Positions 29,758 through 40,144 of a DNA stretch of 64,000 nucleotides are shown here, piece by piece. The position numbers and the translations under genes were made by a program. Location: assembly GCA_036251875.1 (NCBI GenBank), contig CP133960.1, forward strand, positions 1,904,258-1,968,257. Reading direction: 5' to 3'. Numbering within the stretch: position 1 is the stretch's first letter; every line of letters begins with the position of its first letter. The stretch comes from Orbaceae bacterium lpD02 (GTDB lineage: Bacteria > Pseudomonadota > Gammaproteobacteria > Enterobacterales > Orbaceae). The notes beneath the pieces were generated by a model, which was not told where the DNA came from, made no database searches, and saw nothing but the letters and a program-made list of their open reading frames with translations.

Positions 29758-32028
29758 ATGACTACATCTGTTATTGGCTATCCACGAGTTGGTAAGCTTC
29801 GTGAACTAAAATTTGTAATCGAATCTTATTTTAAAGGTGATAAAAACCAAACCGAATTATTAGGCTTAGCAAAAACACTACGGGCAGAGCATTGGCAACA
29901 ACAAGCGGAGAATAAAATAGCTTATATTTCCTCTAATGATTTTTCCTTTTATGATGCCGTACTTGATACTGCAAACCTACTCAATATTATCCCTAAACGC
30001 TATCAGCAACTTGCTTTATCTGAACTTGATCAATATTTTGCGATGGCTCGTGGCTACCAAGGCCCTAAAGGTGATGTGCATGCACTGGCAATGAAAAAAT
30101 GGTTTAACACTAATTATCACTATTTAGTACCTGAATTTGAAGCAACAACTGAAATAAAACTCGTTGGTACAAAACCATTTGATGAGTATCAAGAAGCTAA
30201 AGCTCTAGGCATAGAAACCAAACCCGTCATTATTGGACCATTGACATTTTTAAAATTAGCTAAATTACCAACGGGCCAGACCTATCAAAACTATCAAACG
30301 GCAATTGTTGCTGCTTATCAGGAGATTATTGCTAAGTTTGCACAGCTTGGTACGAAATGGATACAAATCGACGAGCCAATTTTAGCCACCGATTTAACCA
30401 AGCAAGATATTCAATTTTTTGAGCAAATCTATCAAGCAATATTGTCAACTAAAGGGTCAGTAAATATCTTATTGCAAACCTATTTTGGTGATATTCGCGA
30501 TTGTTACCCAAATGTAACGGCTTTAGCATTTGACGGTATTGGTATCGATTTTGTTGAAGGAAAAAAATCACTTAGCCTGCTAGAACAATACGGTTTTCCT
30601 AATGATAAAATTTTATTTGCAGGGGTCATTAATGGTAAAAATATTTGGCGTAACAATTATGCTAAAACACTACCGCTACTCACACAAATTAAAAACCAAA
30701 CCAATAAACTAGTTATTAATACATCCTGCTCACTCTTACATGTACCTTACACTCTACAAAGTGAAACAAAATTGACTATTGCACAAAAGGCCTATTTTAC
30801 CTTTGCTCAAGAAAAGCTACAAGAACTCATAGAGCTCAGTCAGTTAACCAAAGAACAAGATCCTACGCTACATAGAGCTTATAAAACCAACCAAACGTTA
30901 TTTACCCGCCAACGCGAAGGAACAAACCTGAAAATAAGGCAAAAAGTAGCTGCACTATCAGAACAAGATTTTTTCCGCTTACCGGAATTTAATCAACGAG
31001 AGAAAATACAAAAACAAACACTTAATTTACCAATACTGCCAACCACTACGATTGGATCTTTCCCTCAAACAAATGACGTGCGTTTAAATAGAGCTAAATT
31101 TAAAAAAGGCGAGATTAGCTTAGCGCAATACACCTCTTTTAATAAGCAGAAAATTGCTCAATGCATAAAACTACAAGAAGAAATTGGGCTTGATGTTTTA
31201 GTTCATGGTGAATTTGAGCGTAATGATATGGTAGAGTATTTTGGTGAAAGCTTAAATGGCTTTGTTTTTACCGAAAAAGCATGGGTGCAATCTTATGGCA
31301 CTCGCTGCGTAAAACCACCAATTATATGGGGAGATGTTTCTCGCTCAAAGCCTATCACGGTCGAATATTCCCAATATGCTCAAAGCCTTTCTAGTAAACC
31401 AGTAAAAGGAATGCTAACAGGGCCAGTAACGATTTTAAATTGGTCATTCCCACGAGAAGATATCTCTTACAAAGAATCGGCCTTTCAAATTGGCCTCGCC
31501 ATTGGCGATGAAGTACTCGACTTAGAAGCAGCAGGGATCCATATTATTCAAATAGACGAAGCGGCGTTAAAAGAAAAATTACCACTACGTAAAACAGACT
31601 GGCATAGTGAATATTTAGATTGGGCGATCCCTGCTTTTCGTCTAGTACATAGTAAGGTTAAGCCTGAAACTCAAATTCACACCCATATGTGTTATAGCGA
31701 GTTTACCGATATTATTAAAGAGATCGATAAAATGGATGCCGATGTTATTTCATTTGAAGCATCGCGTTCTAATTTAGAAATTATTGACGTTTTAAAACAA
31801 AATAACTTCCAAACAGAAGTCGGACCAGGTGTTTATGATATTCATTCACCGCGCGTCCCGTCCGTCGAGGAGATTAATCAAACGATTACAAAATTACTCA
31901 ACAAAATTGATAAACAAAAACTTTGGGTAAATCCAGATTGTGGTCTTAAAACAAGGGGAGAGATAGAAGTTACCGCCAGTTTGATTAACTTAGTGAAAGC
32001 AACAAAAAACATCCGTTCGGAATTATAA
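29758..32028 (+). CDS. metE: Cobalamin-independent methionine synthase
   Basis: Transfers methyl from 5-methyl-tetrahydropteroyl-triglutamate to homocysteine. The 756 aa (E. coli 753) form two barrels: the N-terminal half begins IGYPRVGKLRELKF, and the C-terminal half (from about 425, TTIGSFPQTNDVR) holds zinc ligands in HTHMCYSEF (His, Cys), a Glu in VSFEASRSN and the last Cys in NPDCGLKTR. GAGG lies about 7 nt upstream. It is only 2 nt from metF, so methyl-donor synthesis and use are coexpressed. Confidence 0.98.
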   Translation: MTTSVIGYPRVGKLRELKFVIESYFKGDKNQTELLGLAKTLRAEHWQQQAENKIAYISSNDFSFYDAVLDTANLLNIIPKRYQQLALSELDQYFAMARGYQGPKGDVHALAMKKWFNTNYHYLVPEFEATTEIKLVGTKPFDEYQEAKALGIETKPVIIGPLTFLKLAKLPTGQTYQNYQTAIVAAYQEIIAKFAQLGTKWIQIDEPILATDLTKQDIQFFEQIYQAILSTKGSVNILLQTYFGDIRDCYPNVTALAFDGIGIDFVEGKKSLSLLEQYGFPNDKILFAGVINGKNIWRNNYAKTLPLLTQIKNQTNKLVINTSCSLLHVPYTLQSETKLTIAQKAYFTFAQEKLQELIELSQLTKEQDPTLHRAYKTNQTLFTRQREGTNLKIRQKVAALSEQDFFRLPEFNQREKIQKQTLNLPILPTTTIGSFPQTNDVRLNRAKFKKGEISLAQYTSFNKQKIAQCIKLQEEIGLDVLVHGEFERNDMVEYFGESLNGFVFTEKAWVQSYGTRCVKPPIIWGDVSRSKPITVEYSQYAQSLSSKPVKGMLTGPVTILNWSFPREDISYKESAFQIGLAIGDEVLDLEAAGIHIIQIDEAALKEKLPLRKTDWHSEYLDWAIPAFRLVHSKVKPETQIHTHMCYSEFTDIIKEIDKMDADVISFEASRSNLEIIDVLKQNNFQTEVGPGVYDIHSPRVPSVEEINQTITKLLNKIDKQKLWVNPDCGLKTRGEIEVTASLINLVKATKNIRSEL

Positions 32029-32030
32029 AT

Positions 32031-32909
32031 ATGAAAACAAATCAATTATTTAAAGAAAAAACAGTCCTTTCATTTGAGGTTTTCCCACCCAGAAAAACCT
32101 CACCACTTGAAGCAATTTATGCAACGCTTCGAGAGCTTGGTAATTTAAAACCTGATTTTATTAGTGTGACTTACGGTGCTGGCGGGAGTTTAAATGGTGA
32201 AACAACTATCAGCATTGCCCACGCGGTAAAGCATACTTATGGTATTGAAAGCGTTGCCCATTTACCTTGTATCCATTTTAGTAAACATGAAATTAAGTCG
32301 ATCCTTAAAGAACTTAAATTTGCAGGAATCGATAATATATTGGCTCTTAGGGGAGACATAACTCCGGAATGGCAGCCGAAACAAGATTTTCGCTATGCGA
32401 GTGAATTAGTTTCATTTATCAAGGAACAGGGTGATTTTAATATTATAGGTGCCTGTTACCCTGAAGGGCACTGCGAAGCGACAACTTTAAAGCAAGATTT
32501 AATTAATTTGAAAGAAAAAGTTGATGCTGGCACCGACCAACTCATTTCTCAGCTTTTCTTTGATAATGAATTTTTCCATGTTTTTCGGGATAAAGCAGCT
32601 GATATAGGAATCGATATCCCAATTGAAGCTGGAATTATGCCTGTTGTAAATAAAAAACAAATTGAAAAAATGGTCTCAATTTGTGGCGTCAATTTGCCCA
32701 AAAAATTTAAACAGATGATGGAAAAATATGAATACTATCCTGAAGCCTTTCGTGATGCGGGAATTGCTTATGCAATTGATCAATTAGTTGATTTAGTTTC
32801 ACAAGGCGTTGATGGTGTTCACCTATATACGATGAATAGCTCGTTAATTGCCAGACGGATAAATGAGGCGGTTGCTACTTTATTTTCGGTCCCTAAAACC
32901 GCGCACTAA
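32031..32909 (+). CDS. metF: 5,10-methylenetetrahydrofolate reductase
   Basis: FAD/NADH enzyme making 5-methyl-THF, the substrate of MetE. The 292 aa (E. coli 296) show the catalytic Glu in FEVFPPRK, the VTYGAGGS loop, LALRGD (FAD region) and QLFFDNEFF. Starting 2 nt after metE, it relies on ribosomes finishing metE; no separate strong Shine-Dalgarno is visible beyond the end of metE. Confidence 0.97.
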   Translation: MKTNQLFKEKTVLSFEVFPPRKTSPLEAIYATLRELGNLKPDFISVTYGAGGSLNGETTISIAHAVKHTYGIESVAHLPCIHFSKHEIKSILKELKFAGIDNILALRGDITPEWQPKQDFRYASELVSFIKEQGDFNIIGACYPEGHCEATTLKQDLINLKEKVDAGTDQLISQLFFDNEFFHVFRDKAADIGIDIPIEAGIMPVVNKKQIEKMVSICGVNLPKKFKQMMEKYEYYPEAFRDAGIAYAIDQLVDLVSQGVDGVHLYTMNSSLIARRINEAVATLFSVPKTAH

Positions 32910-33019
32910 AAGCGACTTAATCACCTGATAAAAGATTAGAAACGACAGAGTAAACAAATTCAATTAGTTATAACTAATAACAGCGTTGCTAATATTGACG
33001 ATAAGAGATAGGAAAAATT

Positions 33020-33096
<77 letters not shown>

Positions 33097-33110
33097 TCAA
33101 AGAGGAGCCC

Positions 33111-33138
33111 ATAATATAGTATTAGCCAAAGATTGCAA
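33111..33138 (-). promoter_or_regulatory. Promoter of tRNA-fMet
   Basis: On the minus strand TTGCAA (33138-33133), 16-bp spacer, TATTAT (33116-33111), followed by a G-rich discriminator, places the start a few bases before the tRNA 5' end at 33096. Confidence 0.6.
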
Positions 33139-33346
33139 CTATTATTATTCAAGAACGTGAAAAGAGAAGCTACTTGTGGAAATTTAATACAAAAATGTGG
33201 CGATAATTATGCTGTCATATAAAAAACTATTAATCATAACCAACAATTTTTTTTCATTAAATTGAAATTCGTATACATATCATTGATCATTTGAGATATG
33301 TTAGAATATTACAATATTTTGGTAATAGTTATTGAGAGCAGCACAG

Positions 33347-35308
33347 ATGAAACTAAAAGCTATATTATTAGGAATTGTGAGTTACTTTTTAATTACAACT
33401 AACACTTATGCCGCTCCGTCTTCGCTTGAAGAATTACGTACGCGCTTTAATAACTGGCAGACATATTACCAATCACTAACTAATAGTGAACAAAAAAAAT
33501 TGCTTGATTCACTAAAAGACTACCCTTTATATCCTTATGCTAAATACCAATATCTCCAAGCAAACCTTGACACGGCTACGGCACAACAAATTAATGAGTT
33601 TGTTACACAAAATAGCGATTTCCCCTTTGCAAGTACCTTAACACAAAATTACCTAGAACAACTTACTAAACAACAAAAATGGGATGATATAAAAACATTA
33701 AATATTGATAATTCTACCGCTTCTCGTTGTCGCTATCAGTATGCCCTATTTAAACAAGGAAAAAAATCCTCAGCATTGAAGCCAATAAAAAATATTTGGT
33801 TATCAGCAGATGACTTACCTAGCGCGTGTGACCCAATTTTTAATGAGTGGAGTAAAGCAGGGGAAAAAACCGCAAATATCATTCTGCTTAGAATTGAATT
33901 AGTGCTAGAAAGAAATAATATCAAACTCGCTCGTCATCTAACAGAACAGTTACCTGATAACTATAAAACGCTGAAGAAAAATTTATTAGCACTCTACAAT
34001 AATCCTAAAACACTACCAGAATTTGCTAAAAATATTGCTCCAAGTTCATTTAGTCAAAAAGTAGTCAATCTATCTTTCCCTCGTTTTGCAAGTATTGATG
34101 CAGACAAAGCCAAAGCGTCAATAGCAACAATAGTTACACAACAAAAATTAACTAAAAAAGATGAAAATTCGATGTTTAGAGCCGTTGCCAGCAACTACTT
34201 TAAAGACTCAGCAACCGACAAACAAATTGAATGGCGTAAACAATTTATAGCCAAAGATGGTAATGCAATACAAATCGAACGGGAAATCCGTCAAGCTCTA
34301 AAAAGCAATGATATAAAAGATGTGGCTTATTGGTTAGCGCACTTACCAGAAGAAGATAAACAAAAAGATGAATGGCAATACTGGCAGTCCATCGTACTGT
34401 TGGATAAAAAGCAGGAAGAAGAAGCCAACCAAATATTGAATAATCTGGTAAAAAGTAGAGGTTTCTATTCAATGTTCAGTGCACAGAAATTAAAGCAGCT
34501 GTATCACTATGACCTAAAATACGCAGTGATAAAAGATGCTACCTCTACATCAGAGGAGTCTTTAATTCTAGAACAAAAATATAGCAATAATGCTGTAATG
34601 AAGCGGATTGGTGAATTACGTTTCTGGCATATGCTACCTGAAGCGACAAGAGAATGGCGTAATTATTTGTATTCAAATACAGCTAACAAAAAATATGCAC
34701 AACTTGCTCGCTACGCTTATTATAAAGGCTGGGCAGAACATAGTATACAAGCAACAATAGCGGGAAAGCTCTGGGATAATTGGCTTGAGCGTTTTCCGGT
34801 GATTTATCAAGATATATTTAACGCATCGTTAAGCAACAAAGTCATCCCGCTTTCCTATTCACTGGCTATCGCGCGACAAGAAAGCGCTTTAGATGCAACT
34901 GTTCAATCTCCAGTTGGCGCGAGGGGTTTGATGCAATTAATGCCGGGAACCGCCAAAGATAGTGCAAAAAAAATAGCAGATTTGACTTATAACTCTACCG
35001 AACAACTGTATGATCCTGAAATTAATATTAAAATAGGCACTCACTATCTCGACTATGTTTATCAACTATTTGATGATAATAGAATTTTAGCCTCCGCAGC
35101 TTATAATGCAGGCCCTAATAGAGTTAGTCGCTGGCTAAAAGAAAGTAATGGTCAACTTGATGCAATTGCCTTTATTGAAAGCATTCCTTTTACAGAAACG
35201 CGAAATTATGTTAAAAGTGTACTAGTTTATGATTACATTTATGAGCTAATGTTAAATAACCAACCCAGTATGGTTTTACATGATAATGAAGTTGAATATA
35301 AATACTAA
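33347..35308 (+). CDS. slt: Soluble lytic murein transglycosylase
   Basis: Periplasmic Slt70-type enzyme cleaving peptidoglycan to 1,6-anhydromuropeptides. From the ATG at 33347 (GAGAG upstream; the open frame begins at a TTG five codons earlier) it is 653 aa (E. coli 645). A Sec signal ends near TYAA. An alpha-helical U/L-domain ring (about 30-480) precedes the lysozyme-like domain: catalytic Glu in ARQESALD, then SPVGARGLMQLMPGTA and AAYNAGPNRVSRWL. Followed after 33 nt by trpR, the same pair as in E. coli. Confidence 0.96.
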   Translation: MKLKAILLGIVSYFLITTNTYAAPSSLEELRTRFNNWQTYYQSLTNSEQKKLLDSLKDYPLYPYAKYQYLQANLDTATAQQINEFVTQNSDFPFASTLTQNYLEQLTKQQKWDDIKTLNIDNSTASRCRYQYALFKQGKKSSALKPIKNIWLSADDLPSACDPIFNEWSKAGEKTANIILLRIELVLERNNIKLARHLTEQLPDNYKTLKKNLLALYNNPKTLPEFAKNIAPSSFSQKVVNLSFPRFASIDADKAKASIATIVTQQKLTKKDENSMFRAVASNYFKDSATDKQIEWRKQFIAKDGNAIQIEREIRQALKSNDIKDVAYWLAHLPEEDKQKDEWQYWQSIVLLDKKQEEEANQILNNLVKSRGFYSMFSAQKLKQLYHYDLKYAVIKDATSTSEESLILEQKYSNNAVMKRIGELRFWHMLPEATREWRNYLYSNTANKKYAQLARYAYYKGWAEHSIQATIAGKLWDNWLERFPVIYQDIFNASLSNKVIPLSYSLAIARQESALDATVQSPVGARGLMQLMPGTAKDSAKKIADLTYNSTEQLYDPEINIKIGTHYLDYVYQLFDDNRILASAAYNAGPNRVSRWLKESNGQLDAIAFIESIPFTETRNYVKSVLVYDYIYELMLNNQPSMVLHDNEVEYKY

Positions 35309-35341
35309 TTTAATACAGTTAGTTTTTGAAACGAGGACACA

Positions 35342-35623
35342 ATGGAAAAAGATGATTGGCAAAAGACGGTAGATTTTTTGCATAGAGCCTTTGATGATAA
35401 TCATCAATTTGATATTTTTAAACTATTAATGACTATCGATGAACGTAACGCCCTCATTACACGGGTAAAAATAGTTAAAGCATTACTTGACGGAAAAATT
35501 AATCAACGCCAGCTTAGAGAACAGTTAGGTATTGGTATTGCAACGGTCACTAGAGGCTCTAATTCTCTAAAAGATATTTCACCTGAATTTAAGCTGTGGC
35601 TCAAAAAAGCCTTACTAAATTAA
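35342..35623 (+). CDS. trpR: Trp operon repressor
   Basis: Tryptophan-activated dimeric repressor, 93 aa (E. coli 108). The helix-turn-helix QRQLREQLGIGIATVTRGSN and following SLKDISPEFKLWLKKALL match TrpR. ACGAGG lies 7-9 nt upstream. Cotranscribed with slt, so I expect no private operator. The shorter length is at the N-terminus. Confidence 0.95.
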   Translation: MEKDDWQKTVDFLHRAFDDNHQFDIFKLLMTIDERNALITRVKIVKALLDGKINQRQLREQLGIGIATVTRGSNSLKDISPEFKLWLKKALLN

Positions 35624-35679
35624 GGGCTAACTGAATAAGCACCGCTTGCAATTAACGAGTCAATTCGAATAGATGATTT

Positions 35680-36582
35680 TTAATCATCACCTTTCATTAT
35701 AATCGGAACGCAGTAGTCACATTCAACTAACGGGATCTCGGTCAAATTAGACACTGGCGTTAAGTTACTATGATTATGATGAATTTCAATGGTATCACCG
35801 TGACGTAATTTAACTTCCAGCATAGGTATAGCGGCAAAGTAAATTTGTGAAATAAAGTCTAGCAGGCCTGATGGCGGGCCAATATATTTAAAACAAAGAT
35901 ATAAACCGCCTTGGCTGACATATTTTTCCGCATTTTCAATGATACTATTATCTTCAATCGCAATAGTATAAAGCACTTCTTGTTCATCAAAATGATCTTT
36001 GCCTTTACAGATTTGGCTAAAAGTATAAATTTGGTTTGGCAACGTTTCATTATTTTTAAAATATTTATCTAAATAGTCAACAAAGAATTGTTTTCTCAAA
36101 ATAGCATTATGTTGTAGCAATTCATTTAAACTACAGTTATTTTTATATGTAACACCCCAGAAAACCTGCTGAGGAAAATCAATAAAAGTTGGCTCAGGTA
36201 ACCGAAGGTGGGTTTTATTTAATTCAATTGGCGGAGTCAGCCCACTTGGATCCCAAAATTCATTACGGCGATAAGTGGCGGGGGTTTCATTAAATTGTTT
36301 TTTAAATGACCGAGTAAACGTTTGTTGCGAATCAAATCGATATTGCATAGCGATATCTAAAATCGGTTTACTTGTAAGCTTAAGCGCTAATGCAGCATGA
36401 GTTAAGCGACGATGCCGAATATAAGTGCCAAGAATTTGGTCCGTCACTTTTTTAAACATACGCTGGAGATGCCATTTTGAATAACCAGATTTATCTGCAA
36501 CATGATCAATCGATAGAGGCTGCTCTAAATTTTTTTCAATCCAAATGATTAGATCGGAAATAACATTGGCTTGATTAATCAT
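35680..36582 (-). CDS. rob: Rob-like AraC-family transcriptional activator
   Basis: 300 aa. The N-terminal double HTH (about 8-105) contains AGYSKWHLQRMFK-type SGYSKWHLQRMFKKVT and YRFDSQQTFTRSFKKQFNETP, nearly identical to Rob of the MarA/SoxS/Rob group, and a GyrI-like C-terminal sensor domain (about 125-295) distinguishes Rob from MarA and SoxS. Probably activates efflux and stress genes when bile-type or dipyridyl-like ligands bind. Monocistronic, convergent with trpR. Confidence 0.88.
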   Translation of the reverse strand: MINQANVISDLIIWIEKNLEQPLSIDHVADKSGYSKWHLQRMFKKVTDQILGTYIRHRRLTHAALALKLTSKPILDIAMQYRFDSQQTFTRSFKKQFNETPATYRRNEFWDPSGLTPPIELNKTHLRLPEPTFIDFPQQVFWGVTYKNNCSLNELLQHNAILRKQFFVDYLDKYFKNNETLPNQIYTFSQICKGKDHFDEQEVLYTIAIEDNSIIENAEKYVSQGGLYLCFKYIGPPSGLLDFISQIYFAAIPMLEVKLRHGDTIEIHHNHSNLTPVSNLTEIPLVECDYCVPIIMKGDD

Positions 36583-36681
36583 AATACATCATTATCCATA
36601 AGTTAGCTCACCAGTCTCGCGATTATGCCGTAAGTCCAAGCATAATCAAAGAAAAAAATGATAATTTTAAATTTTATGTTA

Positions 36682-37263
36682 TTAATAATAAGAGTGAGAA
36701 CCTGCTTGATGATCGGTTAAATCCCTCACCCCAGAAAGTTCGGGAAATGCCGCTAACAATTGCTTTTCTATTCCTTCTTTCAAGGTATAGTCGACCATTG
36801 AGCAACCATTACATCCCCCACCGAATTGTAAAATAACATGATTATCTTCAGTTAATTCAACTAAGCTAACATATCCACCATGCCCTGCTAATTGAGGATT
36901 AATTTCAGATTGAATCATATAATTAACGCGCTCAATTAACGGCGCATCATCCGCAACTTTCTTCATTTTAGAATTAGGGGCTTTTAATGTTAACTGCGAA
37001 CCGAGTTCATCAGTAACGAAATCAATTATTGCTTCCTCTAAAAAAGGCGCACTGATTTCATCAATATAAATAGAAAAATCACCATTTTTTTCTTCAATAT
37101 CAGATTCTTCAATTGAATCGACAGGACAATAAGATACTCCACATTCCGCAGTTGGAGTACCCGGATTAATAACAAAAACACGAATTTGTGTTCCATCAGA
37201 TTGGTTACTTAATAATTTTTTAAAATGTGCTTTAGCTGAATCACTAATCGTAATAATTGACAT
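36682..37263 (-). CDS. nfuA: Fe-S cluster carrier protein NfuA
   Basis: Delivers [4Fe-4S] clusters to target enzymes. The 193 aa (E. coli 191) join a degenerate A-type domain ([12 protein letters not shown]) to a C-terminal Nfu domain with the cluster-binding CxxC in [17 protein letters not shown]. The ATG at 37263 has AGGTGAG 6 nt upstream; the longer frame is unlikely. Next to gntX as in E. coli. The serine dehydratase at the window start is an obvious potential Fe-S client. Confidence 0.96.
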   Translation of the reverse strand: MSIITISDSAKAHFKKLLSNQSDGTQIRVFVINPGTPTAECGVSYCPVDSIEESDIEEKNGDFSIYIDEISAPFLEEAIIDFVTDELGSQLTLKAPNSKMKKVADDAPLIERVNYMIQSEINPQLAGHGGYVSLVELTEDNHVILQFGGGCNGCSMVDYTLKEGIEKQLLAAFPELSGVRDLTDHQAGSHSYY

Positions 37264-37359
37264 ATAATTCTCACCTGTCGATAACAAATATCCCATATAC
37301 ACAGTTACAGGATAATAGTTGACTTAATTTATCAATTATTATATAGCTTGTTTTAGCTT

Positions 37360-38028
37360 TTACAAGGTCGTGCGGCATAAACAAAGTACCTGAATGTTTA
37401 ACGCACCTTGCAACATCAACTGCTTACTGACTTCATTAATGGTATATCCTGTTGTAACAATGTCATCAATAACTGCAATTGTTTTTTCCATTAAACTCGC
37501 CTTACAATAAAAGATATGTTCGACATTTTGTCGCCGTTGCAATTTTGATAAACTCTTTTGATCAGCTTGATTATTTTTACGCTGGAGTAAATAAGGTCTG
37601 AAATCAGCACCTAACCAATAAGCGATATGTTTTGCTAATAGTGCTGACTGATTATAGCCTCTTGACCAATAACGATTATGATGCAAAGGTACACACGTCA
37701 CAATATCTGGCTTAATTAAACCAGTAGATAAACGCGCGTTATACCATGCTAAAAATATTAACCGAGCTAAAGGATAAGATAGCTCTGTTTTTTGATTAAA
37801 TTTGAACTGATAAATAAGTTTAGTGAACGGTTTTTGATAATCAGCAACTGCAATTAACCTATGCCAATTCGGTTTCAATGACAAGCAATGATAGCAAGGC
37901 GTGTCTTTAATAAATAAAGGCAACCCACACCTATAACAAACAGAGACAAAATAGGGAAGATGACGAAAACATTGGCTACAAATTCCCCAATGTAAAGTTA
38001 GAGGTAAACGACATAATATGCAATTCAT
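37360..38028 (-). CDS. gntX: ComF/GntX family phosphoribosyltransferase-like protein
   Basis: 222 aa (E. coli GntX/YhgH 227). An N-terminal zinc-finger-like part has paired cysteines (MNCILCRLP, GICSQCF, CYRCGLP, CYHC) and the C-terminal domain has the PRTase motif AVIDDIVTTGYT. Relatives are needed for DNA uptake or use of DNA as nutrient. The ATG at 38028 has GGAG 6 nt upstream; the longer frame from 38115 lacks such support. About 96 nt upstream of nfuA on the same strand. Confidence 0.9.
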   Translation of the reverse strand: MNCILCRLPLTLHWGICSQCFRHLPYFVSVCYRCGLPLFIKDTPCYHCLSLKPNWHRLIAVADYQKPFTKLIYQFKFNQKTELSYPLARLIFLAWYNARLSTGLIKPDIVTCVPLHHNRYWSRGYNQSALLAKHIAYWLGADFRPYLLQRKNNQADQKSLSKLQRRQNVEHIFYCKASLMEKTIAVIDDIVTTGYTINEVSKQLMLQGALNIQVLCLCRTTL

Positions 38029-38208
38029 AAAATACTCCAATTTATTCCTGTTAGCACAACGGTAATCAAAACATCGAGTTATTACCAAATAAAGCGATAT
38101 AATGAGAAGCTGCACCCAATATTATGTAAATTTTTACAGAAAATTATTTTATGATTGTGAGAATTGGCTATAATTGCACAACTAATAACAAATTATAGGA
38201 AATTTCAT

Positions 38209-38769
38209 GTGAATAAAATTAAGGTCTTACTACTAACATTAGGATTATCATTAATATCTACTATTGCTTTAGCAAATACTCATGTTTTAATGAAAACAAG
38301 TGCAGGAAATATCAAAATTGAACTTGATAATGAGCATGCACCAATCACAACAAAAAACTTCATTGAGTACGTTAATAATGGTTACTATGATGGACTTATT
38401 TTCCACCGTGTCATCCCTAATTTCATGATCCAAGGTGGTGGAGCTGATGCACAATTAAACTTTAAAACACCTAATTCACCAATTAAAAATGAAGCTAATA
38501 ACGGTTTGAAAAATGATCGAGGCACGATTGCAATGGCCAGAACAAGTGAGCCAGATAGTGCAACCAGCCAATTTTTTATCAATGTTGTGGACAATGATTT
38601 CCTTAACTATCAATCTCCAAGCAATTATGGTTATGCTGTTTTTGGTAAAGTAATAGAAGGGATGGATATAGTGGATAAAATTGTTAATGTTCAAACAGAA
38701 CGCAAAGGCCCACATCAAAATGTCCCTACTGAACCAATTTATATCACTGAAGTAACGGTCGTTGAATAG
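38209..38769 (+). CDS. ppiA: Periplasmic peptidyl-prolyl cis-trans isomerase A
   Basis: Cyclophilin-type foldase, 186 aa (E. coli 190). A GTG start at 38209 follows AGGA by 8 nt and gives a clean Sec signal (KIKVLLLTLGLSLISTIALA). The longer frame from 38164 would bury that signal. Cyclophilin motifs FHRVIPNFMIQGG, ARTSEPDSATSQFFINV and YAVFGKVIEGMDIVDKI are intact. Monocistronic, followed by an unusual palindrome. Confidence 0.95.
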   Translation: MNKIKVLLLTLGLSLISTIALANTHVLMKTSAGNIKIELDNEHAPITTKNFIEYVNNGYYDGLIFHRVIPNFMIQGGGADAQLNFKTPNSPIKNEANNGLKNDRGTIAMARTSEPDSATSQFFINVVDNDFLNYQSPSNYGYAVFGKVIEGMDIVDKIVNVQTERKGPHQNVPTEPIYITEVTVVE

Positions 38770-38792
38770 TCTTACATTAGAAAAGCGCTTTT

Positions 38793-38840
38793 TGAAGTGA
38801 CCCCCAATAGTTGGACAACCAATTACTGGGGGTCACTTCA
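38793..38840. repeat. 48-bp palindrome resembling two head-to-head IS3-family ends
   Basis: Arms starting TGAAGTGACCCCCAATAGTTGG (left) pair over 22 positions with one mismatch and one G-T, around loop ACAA. TGACCCCCAATAGTTGGACA resembles terminal repeats of IS3-family elements, and the right arm reads TGACCCCCAGTAATTGG in the opposite direction. No transposase is present. It lies between AAAAGCG (38781-38787) and CGCTTTTTTT (38850-38859), which look like the two arms of a split ppiA terminator. Confidence 0.6.
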
Positions 38841-38857
38841 TAATTTAGCCGCTTTTT

Positions 38858-40144
38858 TTATTTAAGTTTCATTAATAAATTAGCTAATGACCTAACGCCA
38901 ATACCAGTTGCTCCTGTCGCCCATAAAGCCGTTGCGCTTTTACGAAAAGTTGCTGAGCAATCGATATGTAACCAATTTTCCTTATAGTTTTTGATAAAAT
39001 ATGATAAAAAAGCTGCTGCTGTACTGGCTCCAGCTGTATTTGGTAGACCTGAGTTGCCAATTTTAGCAAAAGCTGATGGAAATTGCGCACGATGAAATTC
39101 AGCAAGAGGGAGTCGCCAAAAAGCTTCATATTCATCATTGGCACTTTGTAAAAGTTGGCTTGCAAATTTATCATCAAAAGACAGTAAAGATTGATAATCA
39201 TTACCTACCGCTGCTTTAGCTGCCCCTGTAAGAGTTGCACAGTCGATAATATATTTCGCATTATCATTATCTGCGCACAGCAGCCCATCAGCGAGAACTA
39301 AGCGTCCTTCTGCATCAGTATTTTCTATTTCCACGCTGACTTTGTTTCGATAATAAATAATATCGCCTAATTTGAACGCATTACCGCTCACCAAATTATC
39401 GGCACAACATAAATAGAGTTTTACTCGGTAGTTAAGTCCTCTTGCAATAGCTAAAGCAAGCGCGCCAGTAACTAATGCTGCCCCGCCCATATCAGAGCGC
39501 ATCGACTCCATAAAATTACTCGGTTTAAGACTATACCCACCTGAATCGAAAGTAATTCCTTTGCCAACTAAACAAACAGTGATTGGAGTATCGTTATTTT
39601 GTGCAGGGTTGTAATCAAGTTCTAATAATACAGGGGGACGGTTTGAACCTTTTCCTACAGTATAAATCCCCATATAGTTCTTATCTTTTAGTTCGTCAGC
39701 CTCAATAAATTGATACTTAACCTTAGATGAAAGCGATGTTAGCAAATCCACACAACACTGAGCTAGTTGTCGCGGGCTTTGTTCTTCGGCTGGCTGATTA
39801 ACAACATTTCGAGTCCAATCAATGATTAATAATCGATTTTCTAACTCCTGAGCATCTTGTTTAGTAAGCTTTGCCCATTCAATTTTCGCTATTTGACAAC
39901 TTTTAGGTTGTCGATAACCTAACCAGAAATGCCAACTAGCCTCGAGATCCCAACCATCTCCGGCTAACTTACAATGGAGGATTCCTTGACTCTCTATTTT
40001 TCTTCCAGCTCGTTGAATAGCATCGAGCCGAGATTCTTTTTTATAATGAATTGTTATCCCAGCATCAGCATAGCTTAATAAAGCTGATTTACCCCATTGT
40101 GAGCTTGCGGCTTTACTCGCTAAAAAAATCGATATTTTAGACAT
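38858..40144 (-). CDS. pepB: Aminopeptidase B (leucyl aminopeptidase family M17)
   Basis: Cytoplasmic dimanganese/zinc exopeptidase, 428 aa (E. coli PepB 427). Metal ligands and catalytic residues lie in [26 protein letters not shown] and the M17 signature [13 protein letters not shown]; the ending [10 protein letters not shown] is typical. The PepB-like N-terminus ([17 protein letters not shown]) separates it from PepA. Convergent with ppiA; no iscX-type neighbour is seen. Confidence 0.93.
   Translation of the reverse strand: MSKISIFLASKAASSQWGKSALLSYADAGITIHYKKESRLDAIQRAGRKIESQGILHCKLAGDGWDLEASWHFWLGYRQPKSCQIAKIEWAKLTKQDAQELENRLLIIDWTRNVVNQPAEEQSPRQLAQCCVDLLTSLSSKVKYQFIEADELKDKNYMGIYTVGKGSNRPPVLLELDYNPAQNNDTPITVCLVGKGITFDSGGYSLKPSNFMESMRSDMGGAALVTGALALAIARGLNYRVKLYLCCADNLVSGNAFKLGDIIYYRNKVSVEIENTDAEGRLVLADGLLCADNDNAKYIIDCATLTGAAKAAVGNDYQSLLSFDDKFASQLLQSANDEYEAFWRLPLAEFHRAQFPSAFAKIGNSGLPNTAGASTAAAFLSYFIKNYKENWLHIDCSATFRKSATALWATGATGIGVRSLANLLMKLK

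Noticed and set aside
32963-32978. 16-bp perfect palindrome ATTAGTTATAACTAAT between metF and tRNA-fMet
   Set aside because: AT-rich, no GC core, no T-tail and not near a start; probably chance, or at most a minor site.
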